35,916 nt of DNA from Candidatus Nealsonbacteria bacterium CG23_combo_of_CG06-09_8_20_14_all_40_13 (GTDB lineage: Bacteria > Patescibacteriota > UBA1384 > UBA12157_A > GCA-002773005). The notes under the pieces were generated by a model that was not told where the DNA came from, did not search any database, and saw nothing but the letters and a program-made list of their open reading frames with translations. The DNA lies in assembly GCA_002771215.1 (NCBI GenBank), contig PCRM01000017.1, positions 1 through 35,916 on the forward strand, written 5' to 3'. Positions within the stretch are counted from its first letter, which is position 1, and each line of letters starts with the position of its first letter. The position numbers and the translations under genes are program-made. Positions 26,427 to 34,311 of the stretch are shown piece by piece.

Positions 26427-26718
26427 TAGCTGGAAAGCCTATATTAACGGTCAGCAATCAACGATTAGCAATCAACAATATGGGGAAGTGGTGGCGAGTT
26501 ATTTTGATGGAGAAATTAAAGGAGGAGAACATAAAAACATATTTTTGGAAAAAGCCACTCTTAAAACTTGGGAAAGAAACCAATTGCCCAAGATTGAATT
26601 TGGGCCGCAAAGACTATTCTATGTTGGCCTTGGAGTCTCTTTGGCTACCTTTTTGGCATGTGTGGGATATTTGGGATATAGTTTTGCCAGAAAGAAAATA
26701 GTGGCGAAAAATGAATAA
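26427..26718 (+). pseudogene. duplicated C-terminal tail of the 971-aa membrane protein
   Basis: SWKAYINGQQSTISNQQYGEVVASYFDGEIKGGEHKNIFLEK...IEFGPQRLFYVGL matches GWKAYVSDQQSAISNQQYGEVVASYFDGEIKEGTHKNIFLDR...IEFGPQRSFYIGL. Confidence 0.85.
26442..26483 (+). repeat. heptanucleotide tandem array NRTYARC (second copy)
   Basis: TATTAAC GGTCAGC AATCAAC GATTAGC AATCAAC AATATGG. Confidence 0.85.
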
Positions 26719-27067
26719 AATTAAAAATTTTTTAGAAGGATATAAAGTTTGGATATTGGTTTTTACCGGAGTAAATATTTTATTTGATATTTTTGTTCTT
26801 AAATTTACTTCGGATTTATTAATTTTGTTTTTAACCGGTTTGTGGATTTTATTGGTTTGTCTTTTTAAATTTAAAAGTGATGTTTCTATTAGCCTGGCAC
26901 TTGGGTTTTTAATCTTATGCCCATTTTTGTTAATATTTAAAAAAGAGCCGATAGCGGAACAAGCAGCAATTTTGGTTTATGTATTTTTGGCAATTGGAGC
27001 AATCCAAATGTTTATTGAAAATATAAAAGAAAAAAATAAAGAGAAAACCGACAATGCTCAACAATAA
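26711..27067 (+). CDS. small hydrophobic membrane protein
   Basis: 118 aa, about 4 TM segments; overlaps the next gene by 14 nt. Confidence 0.7.
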   Translation: MNKIKNFLEGYKVWILVFTGVNILFDIFVLKFTSDLLILFLTGLWILLVCLFKFKSDVSISLALGFLILCPFLLIFKKEPIAEQAAILVYVFLAIGAIQMFIENIKEKNKEKTDNAQQ

Positions 27068-28802
27068 AAAATCTTTTTGGATCGCTTTATTCTTTCTGGT
27101 TCTAATATTTATTTTTCTCGGGCCAGTCATTTTTTATCCTACGTCTTACCTTTCTGGCCTATCTGGCGACCCATTCGGCATTTTATATTCTTTCTTCTGG
27201 CAAAAATATGCTTTCCTTAACCATCTAAACCCTAATTTTAACAGCTTGCTTAATTTTCCTTTTGGGGTGGATTACAGTTCGCCTTTGCCCCAATCTTTAG
27301 CTGGTATTTTCGCCAAATATCTTTCTATCTTGTTTAATGAGGTAGTCGCCTATAATTTAATAATTTTCTCAAGTTTTGTTTTGACTTTCATCTTTGGCTA
27401 TTGGCTTGTTTTCAAATTTATAAACAACAAAACCGGCGCTCTTCTTTCAGCGACCATCATTACTTTTGCCCCCTATCACCTGGCCCACGCTAGCCAACAT
27501 TTAATCTTAGCCAATATCCATTGGTTAGTTCTTTTTGTTCTTGTCTTACTTAATATGTCTCGAAAACCAACCTGGGTTTTGGGCATTTTAGCTGCTGTCT
27601 CCTTTTCTTTAACTGTCTTAGACGGTTATCTTTATGGATTTTTTGCTTTGGTAGTTTTAGCCGTTTGGATACTGACCAAATTAATTTGGGCGGTAATTTG
27701 TAAAGAGATGTCCATCAACCGCAAAAATCTTCTTATCTATCTTTGTAGCGTTGTTTTTGCCTTGGCCATTATCCAAATCTTCTCCCCCAATTTAATCAAA
27801 AATATCCTCAAAAATCCTACTCAAATAGCGGAAAGTACCGGTACCAAACGAACCTATGAGGAGCTTTCCGTCTATTCAGCCAGAACCTACAATTTTCTTT
27901 TGCCGCCGTCAAACAATCCTATTTTTGGCAAGTACACTAAAAAAATTTATGAACAGGACATTGCCCAACCCGGCTCAAACGTCACTGAACAAACTTTGTA
28001 TTTGGGTTGGACACCGATAATACTTGCCCTTTTGGGCCTATTTTTATATTTCAAAAACAAAAAATTCAGGCAAGAACGGTTTTCTTTTTTAATTATTTTT
28101 TCAATTTTGTTGGCTTTGGCCGGCTTTTATTTTTCTTTCGCGCCAACGATTAGTATTTTTGGACTAAAAATTCGTACCCCTGCTGCTTGGCTTTTCAATT
28201 TTATGCCTTTTATTCGAGTTTACGCCCGTTTTGGGTTATTGGTGGTTATATCTGTTGCTACTTTGGCCGGCCTTGGTTTATCTTTAATTTTAAAGTCAGT
28301 TGGAAACGCTAAACTAAAATATTTTTTATTTTTTATCTTTTATTTTTTAATTCTTTTGGAATTTGCCAATTTTTCCCCTTGGCCAGTGGTTGATGTTTCC
28401 CAAAAGGCAATGCCGGCCGTCTATCAATGGTTAAAAGAGCAAAGGGGGAATGACTGGGCGGTGGCTGAATATCCATTATTATCAACTGAGGAAGACCTAA
28501 GTTATAATTATCTTCTTTGGCAACGCTTTCATCAAAAACCACTCATCTACGGGGCGAAAGTAAATTCTGTGTGGGAAGAGAAAAGAAAGGAAATCGTCAA
28601 TATCGAAAGTTCAGAAACCATTGCTAAACTTAAAGAACGAAAAGTAAAATTTGTAATTATCCACCAAGGCAGATTCACCCCCGAAAACGCCCAAAAATAT
28701 CCAGCTGAATACAATCTTGGTCAAACCCCTCATTTAAGTCAGGTTAAAAATCTTAAGTTTCTGGCTAATTTTGGCAATGCTGAGGTCTACCAGATTTATT
28801 AA
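27054..28802 (+). CDS. multi-TM membrane protein (GT-C/YfhO-like)
   Basis: 582 aa, many TM helices, soluble C-terminal part (PAVYQWLKEQRGNDWAVAEYPLLSTEEDLSYNYLLWQRFHQKPLIYG). Confidence 0.75.
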   Translation: MLNNKKSFWIALFFLVLIFIFLGPVIFYPTSYLSGLSGDPFGILYSFFWQKYAFLNHLNPNFNSLLNFPFGVDYSSPLPQSLAGIFAKYLSILFNEVVAYNLIIFSSFVLTFIFGYWLVFKFINNKTGALLSATIITFAPYHLAHASQHLILANIHWLVLFVLVLLNMSRKPTWVLGILAAVSFSLTVLDGYLYGFFALVVLAVWILTKLIWAVICKEMSINRKNLLIYLCSVVFALAIIQIFSPNLIKNILKNPTQIAESTGTKRTYEELSVYSARTYNFLLPPSNNPIFGKYTKKIYEQDIAQPGSNVTEQTLYLGWTPIILALLGLFLYFKNKKFRQERFSFLIIFSILLALAGFYFSFAPTISIFGLKIRTPAAWLFNFMPFIRVYARFGLLVVISVATLAGLGLSLILKSVGNAKLKYFLFFIFYFLILLEFANFSPWPVVDVSQKAMPAVYQWLKEQRGNDWAVAEYPLLSTEEDLSYNYLLWQRFHQKPLIYGAKVNSVWEEKRKEIVNIESSETIAKLKERKVKFVIIHQGRFTPENAQKYPAEYNLGQTPHLSQVKNLKFLANFGNAEVYQIY

Positions 28803-28836
28803 TTTTGCATTTTGATTTTTGAATTTTGATTTTAAG
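28802..28836. repeat. heptanucleotide tandem array ATTTTGA-type
   Basis: ATTTTGC ATTTTGA TTTTTGA ATTTTGA TTTTAAG; starts on the last base of the upstream stop codon. Confidence 0.8.
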
Positions 28837-28848
28837 CGCAAAGCGCGC

Positions 28849-29559
28849 TTATCCCTTAGCCAGCACCACGCCCCACACCTGCCTTGCGCCAGCCGCCCGC
28901 AAAACTTTAGCCGCCTCCTGCAGGGTGGCGGCAGTGGTGGCCACATCATCTACCAATAAAATATTTTTATTATTGATTATTTTTTTACTATTGCGGCAGG
29001 CAAAAACGCCTCGAACGTTAGTTTTGCGCTGTTGCCCCTTTAATTCAACCTGGGGCCTGGTCCATTTTGTTCTAACCAACGCGTTCTCCAACAGGTCTAA
29101 ATTAAAATAAGTGGCCACATTGGCAGCCAACAATTGGGCTTGGTTAAAACCGCGCACATTTTGCCTTTTCCAGTGAAGCGGCACGGCCATAACAACTGTA
29201 TTTTTCCCAATAGGATTTTTCTTCAGTTGCCAAATTAAAAAAGCGGCCAAAATATCGGCCAATTCCCTGATGCCTTCGTATTTGTACATATGAACCAGCC
29301 CCCGCAAAGGGCCCTCGCGCCAATGGCAGGCCGAGATAATTCCCGTCAGATTCGATTTTGACCGACAACGCGAACAAAATTGACCCTTCGGGGTCAATTT
29401 TTGACAGTTAGGACAAGTAGGAGATTGAACAAACACAATTTCTGCCAAACATTTTTCACACAGCCAAGTCCCTTCCCCCCGGCAGCCGGCGCAAAACTTG
29501 GGAAATACTGTGTCCAGTACAAATTCTTTAGCGGACTGCAACATTCCAGTAAATTCCAT
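28849..29559 (-). CDS. comF: ComF family protein (zinc ribbon plus phosphoribosyltransferase)
   Basis: FCAGCRGEGTWLCEKCL, CPNCQKLTPKGQFCSRC, GFNQAQLLA, ILLVDDVATTAATLQEAAKVL. Confidence 0.92.
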   Translation of the reverse strand: MEFTGMLQSAKEFVLDTVFPKFCAGCRGEGTWLCEKCLAEIVFVQSPTCPNCQKLTPKGQFCSRCRSKSNLTGIISACHWREGPLRGLVHMYKYEGIRELADILAAFLIWQLKKNPIGKNTVVMAVPLHWKRQNVRGFNQAQLLAANVATYFNLDLLENALVRTKWTRPQVELKGQQRKTNVRGVFACRNSKKIINNKNILLVDDVATTAATLQEAAKVLRAAGARQVWGVVLAKG

Positions 29560-31057
29560 AATCTTCGAGCCAAGTTATACCGTCGGCAACCACTCTGAAG
29601 TATTCGCTGTAAGTGTTGACGGGCTGACCGGCCGGAATTTTCATCCAAAACGAGAAGGTGGCGGTCTCACCGGGCGCCACTGAACCCTGCTGCATTTTAA
29701 TTCTATCAGGTGAAATCCAGCCCGACGGCCCATCGCCTTCGCGAATTAAGTCCGAGATTCTATTTTTTGGCCGGTCGGTCCCAAGATGGACAATAGACTG
29801 CTGCCAGGTAATGCTGCCCGTATTTTTGACTGTTAAAGTGAAGTTATTGGATTGACCGGCAGAAAGCGTCGGATAACCGCTTTGGCCAATGTAGGCATAA
29901 TGATAGGCATCTGGCAGCGTGATAACTTTGACATCCCAGAAAATCCCCATATCCTCCATCCACATTATATTGTCAGCCACCGGTCGGAAATACTCGCGAT
30001 AAGTGCCGGCAGGTAAATTAGAAGGTACTTGCATCCAAAATGAAAAAGTGGCTGTTTCGCCCGGCGCCACAGATGCCTGCTGCATCACCACTCTTTGCGG
30101 CGACATCCAGCCGGACGGCCCATCACCTTCACGCACAAAGGCGGAAACTCGGTCGCGGGAGCGGTCGGTGCCAAGACGAACGGTATTTTTATCCCAAGTC
30201 ATAGTGCCGGAATTACGCAAAGAAAGCACGAAATTATATGACTGGCCCGCCATTAAGGTCGGGTAGCCGTTTTGGTCGGCGTAGGAGGCGGAATATGATT
30301 TTGAATACTGGTTAAAGAGAGACCAGAAATTGATATTACCATTGTAAACGTGGGGAGTGTAGCGGTACAAAGCAGAGGTGGCCCTGTTGCCAAAAGTGCC
30401 GCAATTAGTTCCATTCCAATCGGAAAAACAAAAGCCCTGGCCAACTTGATAATCACCAAAACCATACCCTTGCGCGCGCTCATAGTTGTAGCGTAGCTGC
30501 CAGGCGCCCCACTCAACCTGTCTGGTAAAACCAGCGTAAGACGGGTTGCACGAACCAGAATCGGGACAGCCGTAACCCATCGCTTTTCTTAAAACATCAT
30601 CATTGCGGCTGGTCATCGTGATTAAACTTTGCTCTTTTTGCAGGGTGGTTAAAATAACGTAAGGGTTGACTGTGCCAGTGGCAGAATTTACAGTGATGCC
30701 GTTCAAACTTGTAGGCGTTTCGCTGGAGCGGCCGGCGGCCGCGTCAAAAATAATCTGCGCTGCGCTGCGGCCGCCTTCGGAATAGGAGGCCAGAAAACCG
30801 CCTTTCTGCGACAAAAAATCTTGTATCCCCTGCAAAGTTAAACTATCCCGATTAATAAAAACGGCATCATCAATTAAATTTGAGGAGTCAAAACCGCCGG
30901 CTTGGGCTTTTGGGGCTGTTGGCGGCTGAACCACAAAAATAGCAGCCAAAATTATAGCTGCCAAAGCATAAAATAGTATTTTTTTGACAAATTGTTTAAT
31001 TTGCCCCTCTTTTTTCATATCTTTTTTTATTATAGCTGAAATTTGACAATCTGGCAA
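29528..31057 (-). CDS. secreted protein with N-terminal lysozyme-like region and two NBR1-like Ig repeats
   Basis: N-terminal TM/signal; VNPYVILTTLQKEQSLITMTSRNDDVLRKAMGYGCPDSGSCNPSYAGFTRQVEWGAWQLR; two copies of GYPTLxAGQSxNFxLxxxNxGxxTW...REGDGPSGWxSPxRxxMQQxSVAPGETATFSFWM. Confidence 0.8.
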   Translation of the reverse strand: MPDCQISAIIKKDMKKEGQIKQFVKKILFYALAAIILAAIFVVQPPTAPKAQAGGFDSSNLIDDAVFINRDSLTLQGIQDFLSQKGGFLASYSEGGRSAAQIIFDAAAGRSSETPTSLNGITVNSATGTVNPYVILTTLQKEQSLITMTSRNDDVLRKAMGYGCPDSGSCNPSYAGFTRQVEWGAWQLRYNYERAQGYGFGDYQVGQGFCFSDWNGTNCGTFGNRATSALYRYTPHVYNGNINFWSLFNQYSKSYSASYADQNGYPTLMAGQSYNFVLSLRNSGTMTWDKNTVRLGTDRSRDRVSAFVREGDGPSGWMSPQRVVMQQASVAPGETATFSFWMQVPSNLPAGTYREYFRPVADNIMWMEDMGIFWDVKVITLPDAYHYAYIGQSGYPTLSAGQSNNFTLTVKNTGSITWQQSIVHLGTDRPKNRISDLIREGDGPSGWISPDRIKMQQGSVAPGETATFSFWMKIPAGQPVNTYSEYFRVVADGITWLEDYGIYWNVAVR

Positions 31058-31072
31058 GCTTGGCTTTATAAT
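31043..31072 (+). promoter_or_regulatory. promoter TTGACA-N18-TATAAT
   Basis: Consensus -35 and -10 upstream of hsp20. Confidence 0.7.
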
Positions 31073-31106
31073 TTAAAGAGAAAGCTAAAAACCTAACAGG
31101 TTAATA

Positions 31107-31130
31107 TTTCTTTTAAGAAAGCGAGGGGAA
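31107..31130 (+). promoter_or_regulatory. possible RNA thermometer hairpin sequestering the hsp20 Shine-Dalgarno
   Basis: UUUCUUUU (31107-31114) can pair with GAGGGGAA (31123-31130) over an 8-nt loop, just before ATG 31131. Confidence 0.35.
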
Positions 31131-31526
31131 ATGTCTAACAACAAAGAGACCAAAGATTTGTCCACAGACGCCGACTGGATGGATGATTATGAGGGGCAAT
31201 TGGCTGTTGATGTTTATCAAACCGAGGAGGATGTAGTGATTAAAGCGCCGATTGCCGGGGTTAAGCGCGAAGATTTAGAGATTTCCATCACCGATGAGGT
31301 GGTCAACATTAAAGGCGAAAGGCGTGAGAATGAAGAAGTGGCGAAGGAAAATTATTTTGTTCAGGAATGCTACTGGGGCGGTTTTTCCCGCTCTTATATT
31401 TTGCCGATTGCGGTGGATTCAGAGCAGGCAAAGGCCTCTTTAAAGAAGGGTATTTTAACCATCGCTATTCCCAAATTGGAAAAAAGTAAAACACGCATAT
31501 TAAAGGTTGAAGACGTAGAAGAGTAA
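31131..31526 (+). CDS. Hsp20/alpha-crystallin family small heat shock protein
   Basis: GQLAVDVYQTEEDVVIKAPIAGVKREDLEISITDEVVNIKGERR...LKKGILTIAIPK. Confidence 0.95.
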   Translation: MSNNKETKDLSTDADWMDDYEGQLAVDVYQTEEDVVIKAPIAGVKREDLEISITDEVVNIKGERRENEEVAKENYFVQECYWGGFSRSYILPIAVDSEQAKASLKKGILTIAIPKLEKSKTRILKVEDVEE

Positions 31527-31528
31527 CA

Positions 31529-32395
31529 ATGAAAGTTAAAAAAGCTGTTTTTCCGGTGGCGGGGCTAGGCATCCGCTTTTTGCCCGTCACCAAAGCACAA
31601 CCAAAAGAAATGCTGCCGCTGGTGGACAAGCCAATGATTCAGTATGCGGTTGAAGAGGCAATTGCGGCGGGAATTTTTGAATTTGTGATGGTGACTGGGC
31701 GGGATAAAAGGGCGATTGAAGACCATTTTGACCATTCCTTTGAGCTGGAAGAAATGCTCAAAGCCAAAGGCAAAACAGATTTACTGGCCGAGGTGGAAAA
31801 AATTTCGGCAAAGGGCGATTTCATTTATATCCGCCAGAAAAAACCGCTGGGGCTGGGGCACGCGGTGCTCTGCGCTAAGCCGATTGTCTGCAATGAACCT
31901 TTCGCCGTTTTTTTGCCAGACGAAATTGTCCAAGGGCCATCGCCGGAAATCGGCCATTTATTAAAAATTTTTGAAGAAAAACAATGTTCGGTCATTGCGC
32001 TGATGAAGTCGCCACGCGAAGAACTTTCAAGATATGGTATCATTAAACCAAAGGGCGATATTGCCTCCGGCGTTTTTGAGATAGAAGACCTGGTAGAAAA
32101 GCCCTCGCCACAAGAGGCGCCGTCTGATTTAGCCATCGACGGCCGATATATTCTCACGCCTGAAATTTTTGCCTGTTTAGAGCAGTCCGAGGCAGGCGCC
32201 GGCGGCGAACTGCAGTTGACAGATGGCATTAGAAAACTACTGCAAAAGCAAAAAGTTTACGGCTGTGTTTTGCAAGGCAACCGTCTGGACGCCGGAGAGA
32301 AGCTGGGTTTTCTGCAAGCAAATATTACTCTGGCGTTAGAACGTGAAGATTTAAAAGAAGATTTGAAGAAATTTTTGAAAGAATTAAAAATTTAA
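31529..32395 (+). CDS. galU: UTP-glucose-1-phosphate uridylyltransferase
   Basis: KAVFPVAGLGIRFLPVTKAQPKEMLPLVDKPMIQYAVEEA; VEKPSPQEAPSDLAIDGRYILTPEIF. Confidence 0.95.
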   Translation: MKVKKAVFPVAGLGIRFLPVTKAQPKEMLPLVDKPMIQYAVEEAIAAGIFEFVMVTGRDKRAIEDHFDHSFELEEMLKAKGKTDLLAEVEKISAKGDFIYIRQKKPLGLGHAVLCAKPIVCNEPFAVFLPDEIVQGPSPEIGHLLKIFEEKQCSVIALMKSPREELSRYGIIKPKGDIASGVFEIEDLVEKPSPQEAPSDLAIDGRYILTPEIFACLEQSEAGAGGELQLTDGIRKLLQKQKVYGCVLQGNRLDAGEKLGFLQANITLALEREDLKEDLKKFLKELKI

Positions 32396-32445
32396 ATTAT
32401 AAGAACCTCGCCTTCGGCGAGAACCTTGTTGCTTCGCAATAAATT

Positions 32446-32494
32446 ATGAATGATGAATGGTAAAAATTGGTAATTTATAACTTATAACTTATCA
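32446..32494. repeat. heptanucleotide tandem array, seven heptads
   Basis: ATGAATG ATGAATG GTAAAAA TTGGTAA TTTATAA CTTATAA CTTATCA. Confidence 0.8.
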
Positions 32495-32524
32495 TTCCGC
32501 CGAAAGGCGGTTGAAGGAGGGGAC

Positions 32525-33916
32525 TTGCTCAAAAAATATTTGGCTTTAACCTTATTAATCGCAGTTGGCCTTACGCTGTCGGGTTTGCAGTGCGGTGCAA
32601 AAAAAACCACCACTTCAGGACTGGCCGAAATTACAGTTTGGCGCCTTTTTGACAGTCAAGATACTTTTGCGCCACTCATCAAGCAGTTCGAGAAAGATAA
32701 TAAAAATGTCAAAATCAAATATGTGATGAAAGACCCTGAAGAATATGAGTTAGACAGTTTAAATGCCTTGGCGGCCGGCGCCGGTCCTGATGTTTGGTCT
32801 ATCCCCAATGATTGGGTGGCTCGCCACAGCGATAAATTAGTCCCCGCCCCGGCCGGCATTTTAGCCGCCTCCTCTAAAGAGAAAAAAACCGATGTTGAGC
32901 TGTATCAAGACGCCTTTGTGCCTGTGGCCGCCCAAGATAATATTATTGACGACAAAATTTACGGCATACCCCTGTCGGTTGATACTTTGGCCGTTTATTA
33001 CAACAAGGATATTTTTAAACAAGTTCTCAAGGACTTAGATAATCAAAAATTAAGCCGTGCCGAGCGGCAGTTGAGGGAAAAATTGCTGGACGGCAACGTG
33101 GGCAGCTGGGATGAATTTATCCAGTTGGTCAAAATTTTAACCTCGCGCTCCGGCGCCGATATTAAACAATCGGCCGTGGCCATGGGCACCGCCGCCAATA
33201 TCTCTTTCTCCCAAGATATTCTATACCTGTTAATGTTGCAAAATAACACCCAAATGGTCACTCCCGACAAAAAATCGGCTGGTTTTAATTTGCCTACCAA
33301 AAAAGAAACTGGTGAGCAAATTTATCCGGGCGCCACGGCTTTAGATTTTTACACCTCTTTTGCCAACCCGGGCAAGGAAACTTACACTTGGAACAATTCC
33401 CTGCCCAATTCCATTGATGCTTTTACCGCCGGCCAAACAGCGATGATTTTTGGCTATTCATTCACGGAAAATCTCATTAAGCAAAAAGCGCCCACTATGA
33501 ACGTGCGTAAATTTGCCATGCCCCAAATAAAAGGCGTGGCTAACGCCGTTGATTTTGGTCAATATTACACGGAAACCGTGACTAAAAGCTCTAAATATCC
33601 CGATGTTGCTTGGGCCTTTGTCAGGTTTGCCGCCACAGAGGGAATAGGTGACTATTTGGGCACAACGAGCAAGCCGACGGCCTTAAAAAAACAAACCAAA
33701 CAAATTGGCGTCAATGAGCGGGGAGAGCAGAAAAATCCCTTCGTCTTTCAAGTAGGTACGGCTACCGACTGGTATAAAGGTAAATACCCGGTCAAAACCG
33801 ACAAAGTTTTCCGAGATTTGATTGACGATATAATTGTGCGCGGCAACCCGCTGCAGCGAGCGATGGATACAGCCGCCAAATTGGAAACAGATCTGTTAAT
33901 GAAGGCGCCGTATTAA
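32525..33916 (+). CDS. extracellular solute-binding lipoprotein (ABC sugar-binding type)
   Basis: Lipobox LSGLQC; ITVWRLFDSQDTFAPLIKQFEKDNKNVKIKYV; KIYGIPLSVDTLAVYYNKDIF; TTG start after GGAGGGG. Confidence 0.88.
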   Translation: MLKKYLALTLLIAVGLTLSGLQCGAKKTTTSGLAEITVWRLFDSQDTFAPLIKQFEKDNKNVKIKYVMKDPEEYELDSLNALAAGAGPDVWSIPNDWVARHSDKLVPAPAGILAASSKEKKTDVELYQDAFVPVAAQDNIIDDKIYGIPLSVDTLAVYYNKDIFKQVLKDLDNQKLSRAERQLREKLLDGNVGSWDEFIQLVKILTSRSGADIKQSAVAMGTAANISFSQDILYLLMLQNNTQMVTPDKKSAGFNLPTKKETGEQIYPGATALDFYTSFANPGKETYTWNNSLPNSIDAFTAGQTAMIFGYSFTENLIKQKAPTMNVRKFAMPQIKGVANAVDFGQYYTETVTKSSKYPDVAWAFVRFAATEGIGDYLGTTSKPTALKKQTKQIGVNERGEQKNPFVFQVGTATDWYKGKYPVKTDKVFRDLIDDIIVRGNPLQRAMDTAAKLETDLLMKAPY

Positions 33917-33933
33917 TTTTATTTTAAAAACAA

Positions 33934-34311
33934 ATGAAAAAAATCTGCAAAATAACCTATCTTTTTGTTCTCTTTTTTTTATTTTTGATTTTGCCTAAAG
34001 TTGTCCTTGCCGACTACCCAACGCAAATTCCCAACGACGAAGGCGGCTTTGCCACGGTGCCGCAAAGCGAACAAGCTCTGCCGACCTATATCGGCAACAT
34101 CTATCACGCGGCCTTGCCCATTGCCGCCGCGCTGGCGGCTTTAGTGATAATTTACGGCGGCTACCGCTACATCACCTCCGCCGGCAACCCAGAGGCCTTA
34201 AAAGACGCCAAAGACATCATCGTCGGCGCTTTAATCGGACTGGTGTTATTGCTTTTGGCTTATGTTATCTTAAATCAACTGCAATATATTCCATCGGGTA
34301 CAACAAGCTAA
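33934..34311 (+). CDS. VirB2/TrbC-like pilin-type small membrane protein
   Basis: Signal peptide; ALAALVIIYGGYRYITSAGNPEALKDAKDIIVGALIGLVLLLLAYVILNQL. Confidence 0.8.
   Translation: MKKICKITYLFVLFFLFLILPKVVLADYPTQIPNDEGGFATVPQSEQALPTYIGNIYHAALPIAAALAALVIIYGGYRYITSAGNPEALKDAKDIIVGALIGLVLLLLAYVILNQLQYIPSGTTS

Noticed and set aside
29380-29402. Terminator-like hairpin TTGACCC-TTCG-GGGTCAA plus T-run inside comF
   Set aside because: No plus-strand gene for it to terminate and it lies within the conserved zinc-ribbon coding sequence; probably coincidental.
31825-32229. 134-aa minus-strand ORF opposite galU
   Set aside because: Antisense to a strongly conserved galU frame; Ser/Pro-rich shadow translation.
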